Source: CAVVZJ01 sp963752755 (GTDB lineage: Bacteria; Planctomycetota; Planctomycetia; Isosphaerales; Isosphaeraceae). Taken from it: DNA of 33,408 nucleotides. Every line of letters begins with the position of its first letter. Position 1 is the first letter of the stretch. Both the position numbers and the translations under genes were made by a program. The notes beneath the pieces were generated by a model. The model was not told the origin of the DNA, did not search any database, and saw only the letters and a program-made list of their open reading frames with translations. Location of the stretch: assembly GCA_963752755.1 (NCBI GenBank), contig CAVVZJ010000027.1, positions 1-33,408 on the forward strand, read 5' to 3'. Of the stretch, positions 1 to 8,878 are shown in pieces.

Positions 1-2
1 AG

Positions 3-1527
3 TTGGACTGTCACGGATTCCACTATTGCTTTGATTCGAAAGAGGTTACGATCGGCGGCGTAGGAATCCCGCGGGAGGAGCTGCCATGTCGCTCTTGGAC
101 CATCCCGAGGCCCAGGCTCTGCTGGCTGACGCCGTCGTGACACCCGAACAGGTCCGCGACTGTCAGGACCGGCTCACCGCCTTCCTCCAACGCTACCTAC
201 CCTGCTTCTACCGTGTCGAACAGCGGACCAACGCCACTCTGGTCATCCGCGGCCTCGTCAGCGGTCTGCAACGCAAGACCTGCGAGCCGATCGCGGTCGA
301 GGCCGGCGTCCACCGCAAGCCGATCCAGTTCTTCGTCGGCGCCGGCAAGTGGGACGACGAGGCCGTCATGGCGGAGATGCGTCGTGACGTCCGCGAGGCC
401 CTGGGCGACGAGCGGGCCATCCTGGTCCTCGACCCCAGCGCCTTCCCCAAGAGTGGGACCGAGTCCTGCGGCGTCGCGCGCCAGTGGTGTGGCCGGCTCG
501 GCAAGCAAGACAACTGTCAGGTGGGGGTCTTCCTGATCTATGCCGCCCCCGGTGGGTACGCTCCGCTGGACCGGCGGCTCTATCTGCCCGAGGACTGGGC
601 CCACGATCCGGACCGCCGGAAGACGACCCACGTCCCCCCGGAGGTCCCGTTCCAGGAGTCGTGGCGGATCGCCATCGCTCTGTTGCGGCGGTGCCGCCGG
701 GATCTGCCCCATGCCTGGGTCGTCGGCGATGATGAGTTGGGCCGCCCGGTTCAGTTCCGGTCCTGGTTGCGGCGTCACGGGGAGCGGTACATCCTGGACG
801 TGCCCTGCAACACCAGCATCCGGGACCTGGAGTGCCGGCGTCCGCGACGTCGGCGTGCGGGTCGGGGTCCGAAGCGTCAGACGCCGTTCTGCCGGGCGGA
901 TGCCTGGGCGGCGCGGCAGCCGGCGAGCCGCTGGGTCCGGTTGACGGTGCGGCCCGGCGAGCGGGGTCCCCTGCAGGTCGAGGCCCTGACCGTGCGGGTG
1001 CGGACCAAGCAGGATCGACGGCTCGGCCCGGAGGAGCGGTTGGTAGTGATGCGGACGGTGGAGGACCAACCGCAGGCTCACTATGCGTTGAGCAACGCCG
1101 AGGCGGAGGTGTCGCTGGCGGAGTTGGTGCGCGTCCGCTTTACCCGCCACCGGATCGAGGAGGCGTTGGAGGCCGGCAAGGGAGAAGCCGGGCTGGCGCA
1201 CTACGAGGTCCGGAGCTGGGTGGGCTGGCACCACCACATGACGCTGTCGCTTCTGGCGTTGTGGTTCTTGATCCGGGAGCGGCGTCGTCTCGGGGGGGAA
1301 AACGCCGGCCGTGACGGTGTCGCAGGTGCGGGAGATCATCACGCGGTTGCTGCGGGTGCCGGCGCCGAGCCCGGAACGGATCGCCGAGCAGGTCACGCGG
1401 GTGCTGTGGCGCAATGAGGCGGCACGGATCTACAAGTGGTACAAGGCCACCGGCACGTTCCCGCCATGCCGCGAAACGCCCGATACAAGTTAGCTTTTGA
1501 CCAGGTCTCGAAACGGTGACAGTCCAA
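3..1527 (+). mobile_element. IS701-family insertion sequence, copy 1
   Basis: A complete element of about 1525 bp carrying one transposase gene on the plus strand. The terminal inverted repeats are visible: the left end begins TTGGACTGTCACGGATTCC and the right end is the reverse complement of TTGGACTGTCACCGTTT. The element is followed directly by CTAG (1528-1531), and the two bases before it are AG. This fits the YTAR 4-bp target duplication known for the IS701 family, although the left duplication is cut by the window start. The left repeat differs from that of copy 2 at a few positions, so the two copies are related but not identical. Confidence 0.9.
86..1493 (+). CDS. IS701-family DDE transposase, copy 1, with a frame change at a G7 run
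   Basis: The transposase of the first IS701 element, which cuts and joins its ends through an RNase H-fold DDE site. The start ATG at 86 follows GGGAGGAG. Candidate catalytic residues are D in LVLDPSAFPKSGTES (about residue 117), D in VVGDDELGRP (about residue 215) and E in the HRIEEALEAGKGEAG block. The main frame runs to about 1290. There, a run CTCGGGGGGGAAAACG breaks it, and the conserved C-terminus (TVSQVREIITRLL to a TAG at 1493) continues in the +1 frame. One G fewer would give a continuous protein of about 469 residues. The second copy has the same G7-A4 run, so this may be slippage, an inherited mutation or a repeated sequencing error. Without the shift the protein ends in a spurious tail at 1417. 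Confidence 0.88.
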
Positions 1528-1531
1528 CTAG
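1528..1531. repeat. CTAG shared by the two IS701 copies
   Basis: The inner ends of both elements abut this single 4-bp CTAG, giving the symmetrical sequence CCAACTAGTTGG. CTAG matches the YTAR target preference of the IS701 family. The outer right flank of copy 2 is TTAG (3059-3062), also YTAR but not the same tetramer. Confidence 0.75.
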
Positions 1532-3058
1532 TTGGACTGTCACCGTTTCCACTATTGCTTTGATGTGGCCGGAGTTACGATGATGGGTGAAGAAGCCCGA
1601 GGGGAGGGACGACCATGTCACTTCTGGACCACCCCGAAGCCCGGGCCCTCCTGGCCGACGCCGTCGTGACTCCCGACCAGGTCCGCGGCTGCCAGGACCG
1701 GCTCACCGCCTTCCTGCAACGCTACCTGCCCCGCTTCTACCGCCTCGAACAGCGGGCCCACGCCGCCCTCGTCATTCGCGGCCTGATCAGCGGCCTGGAA
1801 CGCAAGACCTGCGAGCCGATCGCCGTCGAGGCCGGCGTCCACCGCAAGCCCATCCAGTTCTTCGTCGGCTCCGGCAAGTGGGACGACGAGGCGGTCATGG
1901 CCGAGTTGCGCCACCACGTCCGCGAGACGCTCGGCGATGAGCAGGCCATCCTGGTGCTCGATCCCAGCGGCTTCCCCAAGTCGGGGACCGAGTCGTGCGG
2001 CGTGGCCCGGCAATGGTGCGGCCGGCTCGGCCAGCAGGACAACTGCCAGCTCGGCGTCTTCCTCATCTACGCCGCCCCCGGCGGGTACGCGCCCTTGGAC
2101 CGGAGGCTCTACCTGCCCAAGGAGTGGGCCAACGACCCGGCCCGCCGCGTCCAGACCCAAGTCCCCCCGGACGTCACCTTCCAGGAGTCGTGGCGGATCG
2201 CCGTGGACCGGCTTCGGCGGTGCCGCCAGCAGTTGCCCCAGGCCCGGGTCACCGGGGATGCCGAACTGGGCCGCCCGTCGGCGTTCCGGGCCTGGTTGCG
2301 TCGGCACGGCGAACGCGACCTCCTCGACGTGCCCTGCAACACGAGCATCCGGGATCTGGAGTGCCGCCGCCCCCGCCGTCAGCGGGCGGGCCGGGGCCGG
2401 AAGCGGGAGACGCCGTTCCGCCGTGCCGACACCTGGGCGACGCGGCGACCGGAGCAGCGCTGGACCCGGCTGACGGTCCGGGACGGGGAGGCGCGGTCCG
2501 CTCCAGGTGGATGCCCTGACGGTGCGGGTGCGGAGCAAGGAGGGGCGGCGGGTCGGCCCGGAGGAGCGGCTGGTGGTGATGCGGACCGTAGAGGACAAGC
2601 CGCAGGTCCACTACGCGCTGAGCAACGCCGGTGCGGACGTATCGCTGGCCGAGTTGGTCCGGGTCCGGTTCACGCGGCATCGGATCGAGGAGGTCTTCGA
2701 GGCCGGCAAGGGGGAAGCCGGGCTGGACCACTACGAGGTGCGGAGCTGGGTGGGTTGGCATCATCACCTCACGCTGTCGCTGCTGGCGCTGTGGTTCCTG
2801 ATCCTGGAGCGGCGGCATCTCGGGGGGGAAAACCCCGGCGGTGACGGTGTCGCAGGTGCGGGAGATCTTCACGCGTCGGCTGCGGGAGCCGGCCCCGAGT
2901 CCCGAGCGGATTGCGGCGGTCGGGACGCGGGTCCTGAAGCGGAAGGAGGCGGCGCGGATCTACAAGTGGTACAAGGCCACGGGGAGGTTCCCACCCCGCC
3001 GTTCGCGATCGGACACGAGTTGAACAGTGGCTTGGCTGCTTAAACGGTGACAGTCCAA
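1532..3058 (+). mobile_element. IS701-family insertion sequence, copy 2
   Basis: A second complete element of about 1527 bp in direct orientation, immediately after copy 1. The left end TTGGACTGTCACCGTTTCC and the right end (reverse complement of TTGGACTGTCACCGTTT) match well. It carries one transposase gene. The DNA is clearly homologous to copy 1 throughout but has many substitutions, so the two are diverged relatives rather than a fresh duplication. Confidence 0.9.
1615..3023 (+). CDS. IS701-family DDE transposase, copy 2, two frame changes
   Basis: A homologue of the transposase in copy 1, starting MSLLDHPEARALLADAVV after GGGAGGGACGACC. The DDE residues are at equivalent places (LVLDPSGFPKSGTES, TGDAELGRP and HRIEEVFEAGKGEAG). 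The first frame holds to about 2490, where a one-base change within GAGGCGCGGTCCGCTCCAGG moves the reading to the frame of DALTVRVRSKEGRR. A second +1 change falls at the same CTCGGGGGGGAAAAC run seen in copy 1 (about 2820), after which the C-terminus TVSQVREIFTRRLREPAP runs to the stop at 3023. The first change is private to this copy and probably inactivates it or is an error. The second is shared by both copies. Confidence 0.85.
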
Positions 3059-3104
3059 TTAGAATGAACCTGCTGTTCCGTCGCAGGCGTTGAGGAGGTT
3101 CACC

Positions 3105-3347
3105 ATGATCGATGAGATGGCCCGGGATCGGCTCCGTGTCTCGACGGACGGCGTCGCCGGCCCTTACCTGATGGTGCCCATGACCCAGCTCGCACGCCTC
3201 CGCGCGCTGCTCGAACGCCACGCGATCCGCTACTGGACCGATACCGACGCGATCTCGCTGGACGGAAAGCCGGCGATCGCCGTGATCAATTTCGGCCGCG
3301 CCGGCGACGCGACCCGGGTCCAGGCCCTCCTCGACGAGGCCGGCTGA
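3105..3347 (+). CDS. Small protein upstream of a HEPN-like gene
   Basis: A protein of 80 residues with no family I can name firmly. The ATG at 3105 is preceded by GAGGAGG at a good distance, so it is preferred over the TTG at 3090. The sequence has a short alternating helix and strand pattern (VPMTQLARLRALLERHAI, then AISLDGKPAIAVINFGR) and ends with a helix containing VQALLDEAG. No membrane segment or signal peptide is seen. The next gene starts 17 bp downstream on the same strand, so the two probably form one transcription unit. In such pairs the small upstream protein is often the antitoxin or specificity partner, but that role is inferred from position only. Confidence 0.7.
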   Translation: MIDEMARDRLRVSTDGVAGPYLMVPMTQLARLRALLERHAIRYWTDTDAISLDGKPAIAVINFGRAGDATRVQALLDEAG

Positions 3348-3364
3348 CGGCCGGGCGCGACATC

Positions 3365-4123
3365 TTGCCCCTGCCCGACGAGGTCCGCGACCTGGCCGCC
3401 CGGATCCTGGAGCGTCTGGACGAGTCCCGCGATTTCTACCTGCACACCCGGCAAGCCTGGCGCGTGGTCCAGCAGATCGCCCACGAGGGACGCCCGGTCG
3501 GCATCGTCGATACGGCCAGCGGCCAGGAGGTGCCGGCCCCGGACCTGGAACCGCTGGCCCAGCGGTACGTGACCGTCCACCTCGCCGAGTCGACCTTCCG
3601 GGGCCTCTCCGGTCTCCTGGAGGACTGGATCCTCGGTCTGGCCCGACTCTGGCTGACGGCCTACCCCGTGCAGCTGGACGCCGCCTCCAATGAGGCTGCG
3701 GGCCGGTCCCGAGCACAGCGTCGCGAGGAGCTCCAGGTCCCTCTGTCCGAGATCCTGGCCGCACCCGATCGGGACACGGTCCTCGCCGGCGTGGTCGAAC
3801 GGGTCGTCCGCGATCTGGCCTACCGTCGGCCGGACCAATGGCTCCGGTTCCTCGACAACCGGGTCCAACTCGGATGTCCGGACGAAGCTCAGCAGAGTGC
3901 TCTCCGCGAAATGAAGGCAGCCCGGGATACCCTGGAGCACAATCGCGGGGTGGTCGGCCAGGACTACCTCGACAAGGCCGGCGTCGCCGCACGGTATGCC
4001 GCGGGCGACGCCATTCAGATCGACGAACCGTATCTGCTCGCATGCTTCGCGTTGCTGCGGGACGTCATCGAGGCGATGGCCGCGGCGGCGGTCCGGAGAT
4101 CGACCGGGCCGCCCGCGTCCTGA
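3365..4123 (+). CDS. HEPN-like domain protein, possible toxin-type RNase
   Basis: A protein of 252 residues, helical throughout, starting at TTG 3365. Around residue 185-195 it has ARDTLEHNRG, which fits the R-x4-6-H signature of HEPN domains; these domains often act as RNases in toxin-antitoxin and phage-defence systems. Nearby helices (LRFLDNRVQLGCPDE and LLACFALLRDVIEAM) fit a HEPN bundle. The N-terminal part (helices including ESRDFYLHTRQAW and FRGLSGLLEDWILGLARLW) is not recognised. It lies 17 bp after the 80-residue gene and converges with the minus-strand gene ending at 4197. Possible roles are a toxin of a two-gene system or a non-enzymatic RNA binder. The motif was judged by eye, without a profile search. 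Confidence 0.6.
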   Translation: MPLPDEVRDLAARILERLDESRDFYLHTRQAWRVVQQIAHEGRPVGIVDTASGQEVPAPDLEPLAQRYVTVHLAESTFRGLSGLLEDWILGLARLWLTAYPVQLDAASNEAAGRSRAQRREELQVPLSEILAAPDRDTVLAGVVERVVRDLAYRRPDQWLRFLDNRVQLGCPDEAQQSALREMKAARDTLEHNRGVVGQDYLDKAGVAARYAAGDAIQIDEPYLLACFALLRDVIEAMAAAAVRRSTGPPAS

Positions 4124-4196
4124 GTGGTCACGACGGGAGCGAGGACATCCCACGCAGGCGCGCTGATTCTCGCCTCGATCGGCCACCCGGCCCCGG

Positions 4197-5959
4197 TCAG
4201 GAAGCGCCGCGATCCACCCGCCCCGCGGCCCGCTTCAGCTCGTCCTGGAAGGCCCGGTGGCGGGGAAACCGGCTGCGCAGCCGTTCGAGGAGCTCGTCGG
4301 CCGGACCGGGCTGGCCGTGGAGGCGGAGAACCTCCGCGCAGGCCGCCACCAGCACGGCCGCGCGGTCGTAACTCTGGCGACGGAGCTTCTCGACGATCGC
4401 ACAGGCCCTCCGTTCGCCGACCGCGACGCACCAGGTCAGGAGCGCCCCAGCCTGGGCCTTCGTCAGCCGGATCCCCGCCAGGACTTCCTGATAGGCCGAC
4501 TTCAGACGCTGCTGGTCCTCGGTGCGCGCCTCGAAGTCGGACAGGGACGTGCCGCGCTCCAGGGCCCAGTCCCACAGCCGGGCCAGGTTGGCGGGAAGCG
4601 CGGTCGCCCGGCCCGAGAGCAGCACCAGGGCGGCGGGGACGACCACGCCCTGGGGGTTGTCCGGGGACCGCCAGCCCAGCACCTCGGCCTCGGCCGCCAG
4701 GTTCTGGGCGGCCTCCCAGTCGCCGGCGAACAGCAGGGCATGCGCCCGCAACGACCGATCGACCCAGGCCGGGGCCTCCAGGTCGTCCTCCTCCAGGGCG
4801 TCGAGTGCCCCGACCGATCGGCGGCCCGGTCGCCGGAGCCAATGCTCCAGGTGGCGATCGGCCTGCGCATCCGGGCCCGTCGTTTGAGTTCCGGGGTGGC
4901 CTCCCGGAGGTCAAGCAGGCGGCCGAGGCTCGGCCGGGCGCGGAAGGCCTCCCACCGCCCCTCCTGCACGGTCCGGGAATCGCCGAGCGTGCCGGCCGCC
5001 TCACACAGATGGTCGGCCACCGCGGCACGGATCGGCCGATCGGCCGGCAGCGTGCGGAGCGACTCGCGCGCCGCCGCGACGACCTGAGCAGGCTTCCCCT
5101 GGGCCTTCAGGGCCGCAAGCCAGTCGAGGTAGGCCCGCGGGTGGGCCTTGCCCTCCTGGCGGGCGAAGGCTTCGAGCCCCTTGGTCCCCTCCAGCAGGCG
5201 GATCGCCTCTCGGAGCCAGCGATCGGCCGCGGGCCCCTTCTGCTGCCGAAGGAAGGCGATCCAGGCCCGCAGGAACGGCTTCCGGTCGGGCAGCGGCCGA
5301 TCCGAGGCCCGGATCAGGTCCTCCAGCAGGATCGGCTCGCTCCCCATCCCCAGGCGGTTGCCCAGCTCCAGCATCTGGGCGAACAGCCGCTCCGGCCGAC
5401 GGGCGGGGTCTTCGGTCTCGTAGAGGGCTCGCAGGTAGCGGCTGCGGGAGCCCTGGATGTCGGTCTCCGGCAGATCGCTCGCCCGGACCTCGCGACCGTA
5501 ATCGTCCTCCAGGGTGAGGGCGTCGAAGAGCCTGTGATAGGCGTCCCGCGCCAGGGAGACTTGGCCGCAATCGAACACGCCGGCCGTCCGGTCGAACAGC
5601 CCGACCAGCGGGGCCACGAACGACTCGTAAGGGCCGAGGCTGTCCTCGTCGTCCCAAGAGTCGCCGTAGCCGTAGCCGTAGCGATCGTAGGCATCCTCGG
5701 CGCTGTCCATCTCCTCGCGGAGCTCGGCGACCAGGTCGTCGATGTCCGCGAGCAGGGCGTCCTGCCGCAGCGCGTCCTGGACGAGGTCGCTGGCGTCCTC
5801 GCTCGGCACGAGGGCCTCCAGGAATCCCGGCCGGTCTTTCGGGGCGACCTCCGCGGCCAGGTTGCGGAGGATCGAGCGCAGCTGCTCGGCCGAGCAGGCG
5901 GAAAGCCGCTCCTCGACCGCCTCGAAGAACCGCTTGAGCAGGATCGCCTCTTCCGGCAT
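4197..5959 (-). CDS. Large alpha-helical protein downstream of the radical SAM gene, one frame change
   Basis: A reconstructed protein of about 585 residues made of successive helix pairs, resembling TPR- or HEAT-like helical-repeat proteins. Examples are KRFFEAVEERLSACSAEQL and RAWIAFLRQQKGPAADRWL. An acidic, tyrosine-rich insert (EDAYDRYGYGYGDSWDDED, encoded by a short GTAGCC repeat) lies near residue 90-110. The start ATG at 5959 is 15 bp after the stop of the radical SAM gene, so the genes are very likely co-transcribed. Around 4870-4880 the frame changes by one base; the second part continues HLEHWLRRPGRRS through LFAGDWEAAQNLAAEAEVLGW to the stop at 4197. It may belong to a domain-of-unknown-function family related to proteins seen next to SWIM zinc-finger proteins, but I cannot assign this with certainty. 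No enzymatic motif is visible. Confidence 0.72.
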
Positions 5960-5974
5960 CGCAACGCCTCCTCG

Positions 5975-7192
5975 TCAGGGAGCCCGGCAGACGCACCGCG
6001 TTCCGCGGCAGTCCCGGAGGTAGCGGCTCCGGGCCGCCCGGCCGGTGCCGATCGACCAGAGGTGGTCCGGGTCGTCGGTCAGGAGGCTGCCCATGCGGTA
6101 CGCGGCGGATCGCGCGTGCGAGCAGGGATAGACGTCGCCCTCGGGAGTGATGGCGACGTGCCGCTGACCGCCCCCGCAGCCGAGCACATCCGGCTCCGGA
6201 TCGTCGAGCAGCCCCAGGGCGGCCCATTCCCCGCGCAGGGCCGTATCGACATGCAGTCGTACGGGCGGGCGGTCCGCGGTGAAGCGGCGCACGCCCTCGG
6301 CCGCGGCCTCCAGGTCGCCCGGGCCGGGGAAGCCCGGCCAGTGGGCGGCGGCCCAGCCGCCCTTGGGCCGCAGGAGCGTGATGCCGTGCGCCCCCAGATC
6401 GACGGCCGCCTCCAGGCTGCGGCGGAGGTCGCGGACGTTCTCCGGCGTCAGCAGCAGGTTCACGCCCAGCCGGGCGCCGGCGCCGGCCAGGGCGGCGGCG
6501 GTCTGCCGCAGCTTCGCGAACACCCCGGCACCGCGCGCCGCGTCGAGGTGCCCGGCACGGTCGGCCGACAGGTGGACCACCCCGGCGTGCTCGGCCAGGG
6601 CGCGGACGACGTCGGGGCGATGGTTCGTGCCGTTGGTCGTGACGTTGGCGACCAGGCCCGCGGCCCGGATCGCCCCCAGCAGGGCGGCGAAGTCGGGGAT
6701 CGTGGTCGGCTCCCCACCGCCCAGCGCGAGTTCGAGCACGCCCCAGGCGAGCGTTCGACGATCCGGCGGGGACGCGGCCCGGCCCCGCTCGCGTTCGGGC
6801 TGCTCCCGGCGTAGCAGAAGGCGCAGCGGAGGTTGCAGCGATAGTCACCGCCCAGTGCATAAGATGGGGGCCCGCAGGCCGTGCGGTGCGGGGTGCGCCT
6901 CAAGGCAAGGGATCGGGAGGCAGGTGGGCGATGTGAGGATGGAGGAGAGAGGGTAGGGAAGAAGTCGCCAGCCCGGGCCGCGCGCCGGATGGCCGCGGGC
7001 ACGCAGGTGCTCGCGCAGGTCGGCCAGCGTCCGCGCCCTGGCCAGCGCGGCGACCGCGTCGAAGCCCTCGGCGTCCAGCTCCAGCAGGTCGCCCCGGTCG
7101 CGGTGGAAGGCCAGGCCGCCCCACGACTCGCGCCGCAGCCGCACGGCCGGGTGACGCCGGAACCGCAGCCGGGGCTCGCGACGCTCGCTCAT
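5975..7192 (-). CDS. Radical SAM peptide-maturase-like enzyme with PqqD-like (RRE) N-terminus and SPASM-like C-terminus
   Basis: About 405 residues once two one-base frame changes (near 6960 and 6785) are joined. Residues 1-75 (from MSERREPRLRFRRH, with GGLAFHRDRGDLLELDAEGF) resemble a PqqD/RRE domain, the part of RiPP enzymes that grips a precursor peptide. Next comes CNLRCAFC, the CxxxCxxC site for the radical-SAM 4Fe-4S cluster, then GGGEPTT, the SAM-contacting GGE motif, followed by TTNGT. The C-terminus has CGGGQRHVAITPEGDVYPC and a closing DCRGTRCVC, as in SPASM or twitch auxiliary-cluster domains. The ATG at 7192 overlaps the stop of the preceding gene (ATGA), which suggests translational coupling, and a helical protein follows after 15 bp. 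The family implies post-translational modification of a peptide or protein; the neighbour with a tetra-serine N-terminus is the obvious candidate substrate, but this is inference. Confidence 0.82.
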
Positions 7193-7984
7193 ACGCGCAC
7201 CAGTTGCTCGACGATCGTCCGGGCGGCGTGGGAGAGCCGCGGCGTGCGCCCCTTCGGCCCGGCGGGCGCGGGGCGGGCGTCGTCGCGGCCAGGGCGTCGC
7301 TCAGCTGGGCCTTCGTCCAGGACTTGCGGTAGGCGATCCCCCTCTCCGCGCATCGCTGCTGCAGCTCGGCCTTGCTCAGGCCCTCGAGTGCGGCGGTCGG
7401 CGGGGACGTCGAAGGATCTTCCTCGACGTCCTCCTCGTCCGCCTCATCCCCCCGTAGAAGGCGGCGACCGCCCGGAGGAACGAGGCATCGCCGCGCAACA
7501 ACTCCGCACGCACCCGGACCAGCAGGTCCACCAGCACGTCCATCACGTCCTCGTCGTAGTGGTCACCGGCGAATTCCACGCCGTTCCCCTCGAAGGCACA
7601 GTAGACGATCACCACCAGCCGCTGGCCGTAATCCTCGACCTCGACCCCCTGGTCGTCGTAGCCGCGGGCGTCGGCGAACAGGGCCAGCAGCGCCTGCGTC
7701 TCGGCGGTCTTCGGCAGGGCGATCATGAGGGTCCACCAGTCATAGCTCTCCGAGGCCATGACGTCGTAATGTGCGCCCAGCAGGGCCTTGTACGCCTGGG
7801 GGTTCAGATCGCTCTCGCCCCACTTCTGATACCGCACGGTCCGGTCATCGACCTCGGCGCGACTGGAGTAGCGATGGGCGACAGCCCGGCCCTGGGCCGA
7901 GACGGGGTGGTCCACGGCGTAGAACAGGTACGACGAGGAGCTGTGGTCGGCCTGGAAGCCCCGGCGAACGCGGAGGATACGCAT
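7189..7984 (-). CDS. Protein with N-terminal GFQADHSSSS segment and C-terminal SAP-like motif, coupled to the radical SAM gene
   Basis: A reconstructed protein of about 264 residues with two frame changes, near 7445 and 7275. The start at 7984 (ATG CGT ATC CTC) is chosen because the RVRRGFQADHSSSSYLF segment then sits at the very N-terminus, like the GFxxNSSSSS starts of many uncharacterised bacterial and phage proteins. The middle is an alpha/beta region (SYDWWTLMIALPKTAETQ and GQRLVVIVYCAFEGNG) followed by an acidic stretch. The last part contains LSKAELQQRCAERGIAYRKS, typical of a SAP or Rho-N-like helix-extension-helix motif that often binds nucleic acid. The final TGA overlaps the ATG of the radical SAM gene by ATGA. 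The serine run may be the site of modification by that enzyme, but no sequence feature proves it. Function is otherwise unknown. Confidence 0.72.
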
Positions 7985-8257
7985 CGGAGGGATGCTCCCG
8001 CGGGGAACGTGGTTCAGGAGATGCACGGGAGGCGAGCCCGGACAGGACGCTCAACCGCATTCTACCAGGCGCATCCTCGCCCGCACCGCCTCGGGGACGC
8101 CGACACCCGGGCCGACCACGTTCCCGTGGCACCACGGCCCCTCCGGCGTCCCCCCCGGGCGCGATGTGGCCGTTGCCATGCCCGGCGAGCGGGCGGAGTC
8201 CATCGGCGGGCGCGATGAGCCGTCGGTCCCCCGGCAAGCCGCCGCGGCGTTCTCCGG

Positions 8258-8479
8258 TCATGCGGCGCGGATTCGTCCCGGCTCCGTCGGCTCCCGGCGC
8301 TCGTCGTCCTCCCGCAAAAACTCCCGGGCGACGACGAGTCCGGTGATCAGCAAGAACGCGAGCCCCAATCCAGACCACCAGATCGGTCAGGAGCCCAACC
8401 AGCCGAGGAGCCAGAAGCCCATCCAGCCCGGGAGCAGGGCGACGAAACGCTTCGATGAGGAGTCGAATCCACGATCCAT
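8258..8479 (-). CDS. Possible small two-helix membrane protein with an in-frame TGA
   Basis: From the ATG at 8479 the minus strand reads MDRGFDSSSKRF, then a hydrophobic stretch (VALLPGWMGFWLLGWLG), an in-frame TGA at codon 31, a second hydrophobic stretch (SGLGLAFLLITGLVVA) and a charged tail REFLREDDERREPTE, ending in TGA at 8258. The same frame is open on both sides of the internal TGA and both halves look like membrane helices, which is why I list it. The TGA may be a point error or a real nonsense mutation. It lies 270 bp upstream of the tetra-serine gene on the same strand and could lead that operon. The reading rests on composition alone. Confidence 0.35.
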
Positions 8480-8878
8480 AGGGGCTCTCTACCACACGAG
8501 CGACCTCACTGCAGCCGATAATCTTCGCGGCTCGACCGATCGACCGATCGGCTTCGGCGAGGATCACGAGGGGGGTGCAGGTGACGGAGCGCGCGCCGAC
8601 CCCATCAGGAGGTCGAAGTCGAGCCGGAAGGCACCCACCGACGACTCTCCGAACGACTCCCCGGACTCCATGCGATGCCGGCCAAGCCGCTCCCACTGCC
8701 AGGCCGGACACGCTGCGAGCCGTCCAGCGGCTCGTCGAGCAGTTGGGGGACGAGCGGGTCGAGCGGAAGACCACCGGCCTGTGATGCGTGTCGGTTTCGC
8801 GGTTCGCGACCTTGCCCTGGGAACGTGGATCTTACGGAAGTCTCGAAGTCCGGTCCGTGGGCGGCTGGAGGGTCGCGT
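8480..8878. other. Region of about 400 bp without a recognised gene
   Basis: This holds the inverted repeat at 8536-8551 and otherwise no reading frame I trust. A short plus-strand stretch ending at 8784 (RAVQRLVEQLGDERVERK before a TGA) has helical, protein-like composition and might be the remnant of a larger gene. No start or family can be given. Confidence 0.4.
8536..8551. promoter_or_regulatory. Perfect inverted repeat upstream of the putative membrane-protein gene
   Basis: CCGATCG-AC-CGATCGG: two 7-bp arms with a 2-bp centre, about 57 bp upstream of the minus-strand ATG at 8479. Its place suits an operator or promoter-proximal site, but no -10/-35 boxes are evident. This is a tentative call. 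Confidence 0.25.

Noticed and set aside
4124..6814. Very long open frame on the plus strand (896 codons) opposite the helical and radical SAM genes
   Set aside because: It is rich in Arg, Pro, Gly and Ala without domain motifs, and lies antisense to genes with clear motifs; a GC-rich shadow.
8387..8389. Stop-codon recoding (TGA read as an amino acid) in the small membrane protein
   Set aside because: No selenocysteine signal or other support, and TGA serves as a normal stop in neighbouring genes; error or nonsense mutation is simpler.
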